A DNA stretch of 52,540 nucleotides from Chloroflexota bacterium (GTDB taxonomy: Bacteria > Chloroflexota > Anaerolineae > Promineifilales > Promineifilaceae): the NCBI GenBank assembly GCA_024275635.1, contig JAJRYT010000100.1:1-52540 (forward strand), in the 5' to 3' direction. Every line of letters starts with the position of its first letter. The first letter of the stretch is position 1. The notes below the pieces were generated by a model. It made no database searches and was not told the DNA's origin. It saw nothing but the letters and a program-made list of their open reading frames with translations. The position numbers were made by a program, and so were the translations under genes. Shown one piece after another: positions 32,769 through 39,071 of the stretch.

Positions 32769-34475
32769 ATGGAATACAAAAGTATAACCGCTTTACAACG
32801 AGAACTGGAAACAAGCCAACAAGCTTTGGCGCTAATTCGTGAAATAGATGAAATCCGCGACACGAAACCGGAGCCTATTGCCATGCTCACCGCCATCGTG
32901 AATTTGTTAGCCAATGAAATGGAAACGGATTTATGTCTCCTGGCCCTTCGCAACCAGGAAACAAACATCATGGAGTTGAAAGCGGTTCACAAGCGAGATG
33001 GACTGTCTGATCATCTGGTGGAACGCATCACCCGCGAATTGGCTGAACAAATCATTCAGTTGAATAAAACGACCCGATGGTCAGGTGAAACCCTATTCCC
33101 TGATGAAGAACGGTTACATGCATGGCGGGTAACGGCCGTGCCCATCATCATGGGCATAGACGAACGATTAGGGGGGTTGCTCCTCGCCCGCACCCGCCCC
33201 TTCACCAACAAGGAAATTTATCTGCTGGGCATCGCCGAAGACCACATAGATTCCGCCGTCATCCAGGGCTACGCCCACCACGAACAACAGCAGCGCCTTC
33301 AAGAACTTGAAACCATTTACCGCATCGATCGCATCCGCGATCTGGCCCAGCCCTTCGACGACATGCTTAACGCCGTCCTCCACGAGCTAGAAGGGCTTAT
33401 GGAAGCCGAAATCGGGTTCATCATGCTCTACAACCAGTCCGGCCAGCAGCTAGAAATGCGCGCCGCCACCCATCAGGACCTCTTTGAGATGTCGCCCCAT
33501 TACCGGCAAATTTACGAGATCGCCAACATCTCCCTGCGCCAGGGCAGCCTGGTCTGTCGCAACGAGCGGCAAGATTCCTTACATTCCATCATGTGCCTGC
33601 CCCTCATTTTGAACGAGCGCGTCATCGGCGTGCTGGGCGTAGCCAATCGGCAGGGGCAAGACGGGTTCCACCAGGCCGATCAGCGCCTGCTCAGCGCCAT
33701 CGGCAGCCAGATGGACACGGCCATCTTTGAAAGCCTGGAACTACGCCGCCTGCGCCAGGTTTTGGGCCGCTCGGTAGACCCCCGTATCATGGAACAACTT
33801 CTATCCCGGCCGGATGTGGATTTTTTGGAAGGCCAGCGGCTGTTTCTGACCGTTCTTTACGCCGATATTCGCGGTTCCACCAGTCTGGCCGAGCGCACGG
33901 AGCCGGAGCGTCTGGTACAGTTTATCAACCGCTACCTGGGGCAGATGACAGAAGTCGTCCTGGCTCACAAAGGCACGCTGGATAAATTTGTGGGGGATGA
34001 GGTGATGGCGCTTTTTGGCGCGCCGGTGCAGCAGCCAGATCATGCCATTCGCGCCGTGCGCGCCGGGCTGGCGATGCAGGCCGCCCACGAGGAAATCTTG
34101 CGTGATTGGGTGGCCGAAGGGGGCGACAGAGCGCCCATTGGCGTGGGGATTGCCAGCGGCGAAATGATCGTGGGTGCAATGGGATCGGCGCAGCGAACCG
34201 ATTACACGGTTATTGGGAAGGCAGCCAACCTGGGGGCGCGTATTTGCAGCGCGGCACAGGGCGGGCAGGTGTTGATCAGCCCGGCAACATATGAACTGGT
34301 GCAGGATCAGGTTGTTGCCACCCCGATTAATGGGTCACAATTTAAGGGGGTGACGGGACTGATTACGGTTTATCATGTAAGCGAAGTGAAGGATGATAGA
34401 AGGAAGGTAGATCATGGCCTGGATAAAAGTGATTCAAGAAGAGGAAGCGACAGGCAGACTCAAAGACCTGTATGA
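32769..34475 (+). CDS. GAF-GAF-adenylate/guanylate cyclase (class III)
   Basis: 568 residues from ATG 32769, which follows AAGGAGG; an earlier in-frame start is less likely. A short coiled N-terminus precedes two GAF sensor domains (~45-185 and ~200-355), then a class III nucleotidyl cyclase domain (~370-545). Metal-binding Asps are in VLYADIRGST and FVGDEVMALFG, and the transition-state region is YTVIGKAANLGARI. It is soluble. It makes a cyclic nucleotide in response to GAF ligands, and cAMP is the likely product. The last ~20 codons (basic, DRRKVDHGL...) overlap the next gene by 62 bases, which suggests tight coupling. Confidence 0.93.
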   Translation: MEYKSITALQRELETSQQALALIREIDEIRDTKPEPIAMLTAIVNLLANEMETDLCLLALRNQETNIMELKAVHKRDGLSDHLVERITRELAEQIIQLNKTTRWSGETLFPDEERLHAWRVTAVPIIMGIDERLGGLLLARTRPFTNKEIYLLGIAEDHIDSAVIQGYAHHEQQQRLQELETIYRIDRIRDLAQPFDDMLNAVLHELEGLMEAEIGFIMLYNQSGQQLEMRAATHQDLFEMSPHYRQIYEIANISLRQGSLVCRNERQDSLHSIMCLPLILNERVIGVLGVANRQGQDGFHQADQRLLSAIGSQMDTAIFESLELRRLRQVLGRSVDPRIMEQLLSRPDVDFLEGQRLFLTVLYADIRGSTSLAERTEPERLVQFINRYLGQMTEVVLAHKGTLDKFVGDEVMALFGAPVQQPDHAIRAVRAGLAMQAAHEEILRDWVAEGGDRAPIGVGIASGEMIVGAMGSAQRTDYTVIGKAANLGARICSAAQGGQVLISPATYELVQDQVVATPINGSQFKGVTGLITVYHVSEVKDDRRKVDHGLDKSDSRRGSDRQTQRPV

Positions 34476-34956
34476 AAAATACGCCGAGCCGTCGGGCAAA
34501 GTAGACAACATCCTCAAAATTCACAGCCTGAATGTCAAATCGCTCAAAGGGCATTTTGACCTGTACGCGCACCTCATGCGCGGTCGGTCAGACCTGAGCC
34601 GGACACAGCGTGAAATGATTGCGGTTGTTGCCTCGGCGGCCAATCACTGCCAGTATTGACTCAAACATCATGTAGCCGGGCTGCTCCGTCTTACGAATGA
34701 TGAAACCCTGGTTGAACGCCTGAAATCGGATTGGCGGCAGGCTGATCTCAGCGCCGCCGATCGGGCAATGCTAACTTATACGGAAAAGTTGACATTGCGT
34801 CCCTGGGAGATGGTTGAAGCTGATGTGGCTGCGCTGTGCGCGGCCGGGTTTGGCGACGCAGCCATTCTGGATATTAATCAGGTCACAAGCTACTATGCTT
34901 ATGTTAACCGGCTGGCCGATGGACTGGGGGTGGAACTGGAGGATTTCGGGGTGTAA
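34414..34956 (+). CDS. AhpD-like peroxidase-related selenoprotein (CxxU), TGA at codon 82
   Basis: ATG 34414 has AAGGAAGG upstream. The reading frame is 181 codons with one TGA (34657-34659) and ends at TAA 34954. It is a carboxymuconolactone decarboxylase/AhpD-like, 'uncharacterized peroxidase-related' protein. In this family the active site is CxxC followed by HH, and here it reads Cys79-Gln-Tyr-TGA-Leu-Lys-His-His, with TGA exactly at the second Cys. AhpD-like CxxU selenoproteins are an established class. Coding similarity is unbroken on both sides. A stem-loop lies 12-24 bases after TGA. Readthrough by SelB is the inference; a nonsense mutation is the alternative. Confidence 0.8.
34660..34702 (+). 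promoter_or_regulatory. Candidate bacterial SECIS stem-loop
   Basis: Immediately after TGA, GTAGC (34672-34676) pairs with GCTGC (34680-34684) around a CGG loop, including one U-G pair. An outer CATCAT/ATGATG pair (34666-34671 with 34697-34702) could extend it asymmetrically. Distance and small G-bearing loop fit bacterial SECIS elements, but the element has no strict consensus. Confidence 0.4.
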
Positions 34957-34986
34957 CAAGCTTGTCCTCATGCTCTTTTAAGGAAA

Positions 34987-35006
34987 CCCTGTCCCAATGG
35001 ACAGGG
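34987..35006. terminator. Hairpin after the selenoprotein gene
   Basis: CCCTGTCC (34987-34994) pairs perfectly with GGACAGGG (34999-35006) around CAAT. No T-run follows, so termination may be partial. A TATAAT at 35027-35032 just beyond could serve as the -10 of sodN. Confidence 0.5.
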
Positions 35007-35051
35007 GGCATAATTATTGGTAAAACTATAATACCCCCAACAATTATTTAG

Positions 35052-35182
35052 CTTAGGGTGCGTTCGTTTATAACTTTGGCGTTTGAAAAGGTGTAACCAG
35101 GTAATTGGTAACTGGTAATTACCCGATTACTCAATTACCAATCACCAGCAAACTGCAAAGTTTATTTTGAACGAACCCTTAG
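35052..35182. repeat. 131-bp imperfect inverted repeat upstream of sodN
   Basis: The 34-base outer arms (35052-35085 and 35149-35182; CTTAGGGT..CGTTC and GAACG..ACCCTTAG ends) are complementary at about four-fifths of positions. The interior holds GGTAATTGG words against CCAATTACC words. The structure resembles a small non-autonomous palindromic element or MITE. It ends eight bases before the sodN ribosome-binding site. Confidence 0.65.
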
Positions 35183-35199
35183 TAAGCAAGGAGTGATAA

Positions 35200-35658
35200 A
35201 TGAATAAGTTAACCGCAAAGATTAAAGAGATGTTTCCGGCTAAAAATATGGTCAGCGCCCACTGCGATGGCCCTTGCGGCGTTTATGATCCCGCGTCGGC
35301 GCGCATCGCTGCTGAAGCTGTTCTTTCGATGACCAAGAAAATCCTGGCGCTTGATCCCGGTGACGGCAATCATGCCACCGCCAACAGCCTCTCCCGTTAT
35401 ATTGCCATCAAGGAAGAGCAAGCACACCTCGCCAAAACGGAGTTGTTGGTTTTATGGACAGATTATTTCAAGCCGGTTCATCTGGAACAGTTCCCCGATT
35501 TGCATGGCACGTTCTGGAAAGCGGCCAAGCTGTGTTCGGCTGTGAAGGTGGGAGTCAGCCTGGAACATGCTGAAGAGTTGATGGCGACGATTGAGAAAAT
35601 TCATACTATGTTCTGGGCCACGAAGGGGCGGGATGTAACGTATTACACGGCCAGCTAA
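35200..35658 (+). CDS. sodN: Nickel superoxide dismutase
   Basis: 152 residues; ATG preceded by AGGAG. It disproportionates superoxide using a nickel bound in the N-terminal hook. The hook appears after a 20-residue propeptide as His21-Cys-Asp-Gly-Pro-Cys-Gly-Val-Tyr29 and would be exposed by cleavage before His21. All Ni ligands (His1, Cys2, Cys6 of the mature enzyme) are present; the usual Leu4 is Gly. The remaining ~120 residues are the four-helix bundle. The mature enzyme is cytoplasmic in known cases. sodX, the processing protease, follows after 41 bases. Downstream of a large inverted repeat. Confidence 0.96.
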   Translation: MNKLTAKIKEMFPAKNMVSAHCDGPCGVYDPASARIAAEAVLSMTKKILALDPGDGNHATANSLSRYIAIKEEQAHLAKTELLVLWTDYFKPVHLEQFPDLHGTFWKAAKLCSAVKVGVSLEHAEELMATIEKIHTMFWATKGRDVTYYTAS

Positions 35659-35664
35659 TAAATA

Positions 35665-35682
35665 TTTGGTAATTGGTGATTG
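35665..35682. repeat. TTTGGTAATTGGTGATTG, shared with the fabF 3' end
   Basis: This 18-mer lies between sodN and sodX and is repeated exactly, in the same orientation, at 51072-51089 inside the last codons of fabF. It belongs to the AATTGG word family. Confidence 0.75.
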
Positions 35683-35699
35683 GATTATTTGCCAGTCCA

Positions 35700-36035
35700 A
35701 TGAAAGATAGCAGTTTCAAAGAGTTGTTGTTATGGTTAATCAGGCTCCGGCGACGCTACCGCGTTACCGGAGCCTCTATGTTTCCGCTGCTCAAGCCGGG
35801 CGATGAGGTGCTGCTGGATTTCCGGGCTTACCGGCGCCGCCCACCCTGTCCGGGGGATATTGTCGTTGCCCGGCATCCAACTCAGGCTGGTTTAGAGATT
35901 ATTAAGCGGGTGGCAAAGGTAGATGCGGACGGCCGTTTCCACCTCCAGGGCGACAACCCCGATCCCACCCAAAGCAGCGACAGTCTTGTTACCTGCAGAC
36001 ACATCCTGGGTCGCGCCACCAGCCGGTTTGGGTAA
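35700..36035 (+). CDS. sodX: NiSOD maturation protease SodX (S26 signal-peptidase-like)
   Basis: 111 residues from ATG 35700; a TTG at 35673 is a possible but weaker start. It removes the NiSOD propeptide. The Ser-Lys dyad is visible: VTGASMFPLLKPGD (Ser26) and LEIIKRVAKV (Lys ~69), with GDIVVARHP and HLQGDNPDPTQSSDS as further S26 motifs. There is no TM anchor, as expected for this soluble family. The genomic pairing with sodN confirms the call. Codons 15-25 are formed by a short palindrome (35742-35775). Confidence 0.93.
   Translation: MKDSSFKELLLWLIRLRRRYRVTGASMFPLLKPGDEVLLDFRAYRRRPPCPGDIVVARHPTQAGLEIIKRVAKVDADGRFHLQGDNPDPTQSSDSLVTCRHILGRATSRFG
35742..35775. repeat. AGGCTCCGG palindrome within sodX
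   Basis: AGGCTCCGG (35742-35750) pairs with CCGGAGCCT (35767-35775). The 13-mer AGGCTCCGGCGAC and the right arm both recur in the liv intergenic hairpin at 47241-47280. Confidence 0.5.
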
Positions 36036-36100
36036 GCAAGTGGGCACGTGGCAAGTGTTCATCCTTCTGCCTTCTAATTTCTACCTTCAAGGAGTTCATC

Positions 36101-37129
36101 ATGTCATTAAATTGGGAGCCGCCCCAAGATTGGCTCCGTATCACGACTATAGACGCGCATACGGCCGGAGAGCCGCTGCGCGTTATCACTGGCGGGTATC
36201 CCGACCTGCCCGGCGCAACCATCCTGGAAAAACGCCGCTATGCCCTTGAGCATTTTGATCACCTGCGCACGGCGCTGATGTGGGAGCCGCGCGGCCACGC
36301 CGACATGTACGGCTGTATTGTCACCGAGCCGGAAAGAGCGGACAGTGACCTGGGCGTTCTGTTTCTGCACAATGAAGGGTACAGCACGATGTGCGGGCAT
36401 GGCATCATTGGTTTGGCAAAGGTGGGACTGGACACTGGCTCGATTGATAAGCCCGGCGATAATCCGGTCATCAAGATGGATACGCCGGCCGGGTTGGTGA
36501 CGGCCTATGCACAGAGGGAGAACGGCCGTGTCACCCAGGTTTCCTTCCACAACGTCCCCTCCTTCGTTTATGCCCGCGACGAGGTTGTAGACGTACCCGG
36601 CATCGGTTCCATTCGTTACGACGTTGCCTTCGGCGGCGCATTTTACGCCTTCTGCCGGGCCGAGGATTTGGGCGTAGGATTGGACAGCGACAACTTCCGC
36701 CAACTGATTGATATTGGGATGCGCGTCAAAAACGCCGTCATAGACACCCTGCCCATTTACCACCCCTTCGCCAAAGAGTTAAGTTTTCTCTACGGAACCA
36801 TCATCGTTGGCGCGGCGCACAATCCGGCTCACCACAGCCGCAACGTCTGCATCTTTGCCGATGGCGAGGTAGATCGCTGTCCTACCGGGACCGGGGTCAG
36901 CGCCCGCGCCGCGCTCCATCACGCCCGCGGCGAACTGGGGCTGCACGAACCGTTCGTTGTTGAAAGCATCCTGGATACTACCTTCACCGGAGAAGTCGTA
37001 GAAAGGGCGCTATTTGGCCCTTACGACGCCGTCATCCCCAAAGTAACAGGGACGGCCCACATCACCGGGCGCAATGAACTGCTCGTCGATCCGGCCGATT
37101 TACTGCGCGATGGATTCATTTTGAGATAA
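36101..37129 (+). CDS. trans-3-hydroxy-L-proline dehydratase (proline racemase family)
   Basis: 342 residues; AAGGAG precedes the ATG. The proline racemase fold is clear: DAHTAGEPLRVI, YSTMCGHGIIG (catalytic Cys98) and DRCPTGTGVSAR. In racemases the second motif carries a catalytic Cys (SPCGTG); here it is Thr262 (PTGTG). The Cys/Thr pair is the signature of trans-3-hydroxy-L-proline dehydratases, which eliminate water to give pyrroline-2-carboxylate. Hence a racemase name would be misleading. It is cytoplasmic. No reductase or other hydroxyproline gene is adjacent. Confidence 0.9.
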   Translation: MSLNWEPPQDWLRITTIDAHTAGEPLRVITGGYPDLPGATILEKRRYALEHFDHLRTALMWEPRGHADMYGCIVTEPERADSDLGVLFLHNEGYSTMCGHGIIGLAKVGLDTGSIDKPGDNPVIKMDTPAGLVTAYAQRENGRVTQVSFHNVPSFVYARDEVVDVPGIGSIRYDVAFGGAFYAFCRAEDLGVGLDSDNFRQLIDIGMRVKNAVIDTLPIYHPFAKELSFLYGTIIVGAAHNPAHHSRNVCIFADGEVDRCPTGTGVSARAALHHARGELGLHEPFVVESILDTTFTGEVVERALFGPYDAVIPKVTGTAHITGRNELLVDPADLLRDGFILR

Positions 37130-37139
37130 TAAATAAGGT

Positions 37140-37178
37140 GGCAAAGCAGTCTATCATTCACCACTCTGCAACTTTGCC
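37140..37178. repeat. GGCAAAG...CTTTGCC self-complementary gap sequence
   Basis: GGCAAAG (37140-37146) and CTTTGCC (37172-37178) enclose ATTCACCACTCTGCA-like words. It is another member of the intergenic word-repeat hairpins and a possible weak terminator after the dehydratase. Confidence 0.45.
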
Positions 37179-37220
37179 GCCTGACCACTCCGCCTAATCA
37201 TTCAACCATTTTAACCTGTG

Positions 37221-37249
37221 TTGACAAAGCAGTTTAGTGTGGCTAGAAT
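37221..37249 (+). promoter_or_regulatory. Sigma-70-like promoter of the ferredoxin gene
   Basis: TTGACA (37221-37226), exactly 17 bases, then TAGAAT (37244-37249). The predicted start is near 37256, about 80 bases before the ATG. Confidence 0.8.
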
Positions 37250-37257
37250 GTGCCTAA

Positions 37258-37284
37258 CTAGCCGGTGGCTGGGCTACCGGCTAG
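37258..37284 (+). promoter_or_regulatory. 5'-terminal mRNA hairpin before the ferredoxin gene
   Basis: CTAGCCGGT (37258-37266) pairs perfectly with ACCGGCTAG (37276-37284), loop nine. Because it begins within a few bases of the predicted start, it would cap the transcript's 5' end and probably stabilise it. Confidence 0.55.
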
Positions 37285-37336
37285 GTAAAATAACATTTGT
37301 TGGTGACATCACGTTTCCCAAAAAAGGAGATTTTCC

Positions 37337-37744
37337 ATGACTCATATTGTTACTAGATTATGCTTGCGCGACACGGCATGTGTAGAAGTTTGCCCGGTAG
37401 AATGTATGGTTTTGGGCAAGCCAGAAGAAGAATGGCCCTGGCTGTACATCGACCCGGACACCTGCATTGATTGCGGCGCATGCGTTCCCGAATGCCCGTA
37501 TGAAGCAATCTTCCCTGAAGAGGAAGTGCCTTTCGATTTTGAAGCGCCGGCTGGCGTCTGGATTGCCAACAAAAAAGATCTCCTGCCTGATGGGTCGCCA
37601 TTTGCAGGCGAGGTTGACGGCCATGAGGTGCAGCTGTTGAATGCCAAGCAGTTGGCTGGCGGCGAGACACTTGATTTGACCGAGGATATTCCCGCGAATT
37701 ATGATTTTTTCACGGATGGCCCTGGCTACGACGCGATGGATTAG
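37337..37744 (+). CDS. Two-cluster (7Fe-type) ferredoxin
   Basis: 135 residues. Cys9, Cys15, Cys19 and Cys23 (CLRDTACVEVCPVEC) plus CIDCGACVPECP supply ligands for two Fe-S clusters; spacing fits [3Fe-4S][4Fe-4S] ferredoxins with a C-terminal extension of ~70 residues rich in Asp/Glu. It is a soluble low-potential electron carrier whose partner is unknown. It has a strong promoter, a stabilising 5' hairpin and a strong terminator, so it is likely a highly expressed single gene. Confidence 0.93.
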   Translation: MTHIVTRLCLRDTACVEVCPVECMVLGKPEEEWPWLYIDPDTCIDCGACVPECPYEAIFPEEEVPFDFEAPAGVWIANKKDLLPDGSPFAGEVDGHEVQLLNAKQLAGGETLDLTEDIPANYDFFTDGPGYDAMD

Positions 37745-37759
37745 TTAGTGGGATGTAGA

Positions 37760-37778
37760 ACGATTTATCAAATCGTTT
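37760..37778 (+). terminator. Short hairpin after ferredoxin
   Basis: ACGATTT pairs with AAATCGT across a short loop, followed by TTTACG. It is weaker than, and just upstream of, the main terminator. Confidence 0.45.
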
Positions 37779-37789
37779 TACGTTAAGAC

Positions 37790-37846
37790 AAATACCGAAT
37801 CAGTTGGCGCGAATCTCTTCGTGGGTAACTGATTCGGTATTTTTTT
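37790..37846 (+). terminator. Strong intrinsic terminator after ferredoxin
   Basis: A 16-bp perfect stem (37790-37805 with 37827-37842) with a 21-base loop is followed by T's to 37846. It ends 10 bases before the next ATG, so the JAMM gene needs its own start signal or readthrough. Confidence 0.92.
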
Positions 37847-37855
37847 GTCACTTGG

Positions 37856-38260
37856 ATGATGTTGAAAATTAAACGGCCGTTTCTCAACCAACTCCTCGCC
37901 CATCTCCAGGCAGAATATCCGTTGGAAGCGTGCGGCATCCTGGCCGGACAGGGGGGGCAGGTTATAAAGCTCTACCCGATTGAAAACAAATTACACAGCC
38001 CCACCGCTTATGAAATGAACCCGCAGCAGCAGTTGGTCGCCATGCTAGAAATTGAAGAGCGGGGGTGGGCGATGACGGCCGTTTACCATTCCCATCCACA
38101 CGGCCCGGAAACCCCTTCACCCACCGATATTACCCAGGCATACTACCCCGACACAATCCAGGTCATCGTCTCACTGGCGCAGCGCGACCAGCCGGTGATT
38201 CGCGCTTTTACCATCATGAACGGCCGTGTGCAAGAAACAGCAATTGACGTGCAACCATAG
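37856..38260 (+). CDS. JAMM/M67-family metallopeptidase
   Basis: 134 residues; start at 37856 or the next ATG at 37859. The JAMM zinc motif is complete: Glu24 (PLEACGIL), then YHSHPHGPETPSPTD with HxH, Ser and Asp. In bacteria such stand-alone JAB proteins usually process the C-termini of ubiquitin-like sulphur carriers (ThiS/MoaD type). No such carrier is beside it, so the substrate is unknown. It is cytoplasmic. It carries three ACGGCCGT copies in 400 bp, the densest gene in the window. Confidence 0.9.
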   Translation: MMLKIKRPFLNQLLAHLQAEYPLEACGILAGQGGQVIKLYPIENKLHSPTAYEMNPQQQLVAMLEIEERGWAMTAVYHSHPHGPETPSPTDITQAYYPDTIQVIVSLAQRDQPVIRAFTIMNGRVQETAIDVQP

Positions 38261-38337
38261 CCATCATTTTGTGTTTTAACCAATGCCATCAACCAAAAGA
38301 CAGAGCGAGCGAGAGATAGAAATAGAGGAAGGAGATC

Positions 38338-39003
38338 ATGACAAACATCATATTTTTATTCATAGCCGGTGCAATCGGCTATCTTTGCGGAGCCATTCCC
38401 TTTGGGTTTCTTTACGTCAAAATCACCAAGAAAAAAGACCTGCGCCAGATCGGAAGCGGCCGTACTGGGGGCACCAACTCCCTGCGGGCGGCCGGGTTAG
38501 TCGTCGGCGTGGCCACCGGCTTGAGCGATGTCTTCAAAGGCATCCTGGGCATCTGGCTCACCCGACTAATTGCCGTTAACTATGTATCCGCAGCCTGGCT
38601 GCCCTGGTTGCTGATCACCGCTGGCGTCATGTCCGTCATCGGTCATAATTGGTCCGTCTTCCTCAAATGGACGGGCGGGGCCGGCACAGCGCCCAATATC
38701 GGCTGGGCCGCCGCCATCTGGTGGCCGATATTTCCCATCGGCTTTGTGGTAATGGTGGTCCTGCTGCTGTTAGTAGGGATGGCCTCCGTCGCTTCGCTGG
38801 CGATGGCCGTCATCGTCCCCCTCATTTTTGTCATCCTATATCTGACCGGCTACGCTGATTTTGGCGCTACGCCCGCCTACCTGGTGGGCGGGTTACTGGC
38901 TGCGCTGGTCATCGCCTGGGCCTTGCGGCCTAACATCAAACGCATCATCAATGGCACAGAGCGTTTGGTCGGCCCCCGCGCTAAACGGAAGCAGGCGAGT
39001 TAG
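38338..39003 (+). CDS. plsY: Glycerol-3-phosphate acyltransferase PlsY-like
   Basis: 221 residues with six or seven TM segments; AGGAAGGAG precedes the ATG. PlsY transfers acyl groups from acyl-phosphate to glycerol-3-phosphate, the first step of phospholipid synthesis. Motif 1 is present as GSGRTGGTNSLRAAG and motif 2 as GHNWSVFLKWTGGAGTAPN. The Lys of the usual GGKG is Ala here (GGAG), so activity or substrate may differ from the classic enzyme. The 5' gap (38261-38337) is purine-rich. Confidence 0.87.
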   Translation: MTNIIFLFIAGAIGYLCGAIPFGFLYVKITKKKDLRQIGSGRTGGTNSLRAAGLVVGVATGLSDVFKGILGIWLTRLIAVNYVSAAWLPWLLITAGVMSVIGHNWSVFLKWTGGAGTAPNIGWAAAIWWPIFPIGFVVMVVLLLLVGMASVASLAMAVIVPLIFVILYLTGYADFGATPAYLVGGLLAALVIAWALRPNIKRIINGTERLVGPRAKRKQAS

Positions 39004-39020
39004 CCAGTGGCGAGTAAGTA

Positions 39021-39052
39021 AGTGGCAAGTTCACTTAACCTGACTTGCCACT
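39021..39052. terminator. Hairpin between convergent plsY and SBP genes
   Basis: AGTGGCAAGT (39021-39030) pairs perfectly with ACTTGCCACT (39043-39052), loop 12, within a low-complexity AGTGGC/AAGT word repeat. It may act for both transcripts. Confidence 0.55.
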
Positions 39053-39071
39053 TTGCACTCCCCCCTTCCCC

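Noticed and set aside
35052..35182. Insertion sequence upstream of sodN
   Set aside because: No transposase frame and too short; at most a non-autonomous palindromic element.
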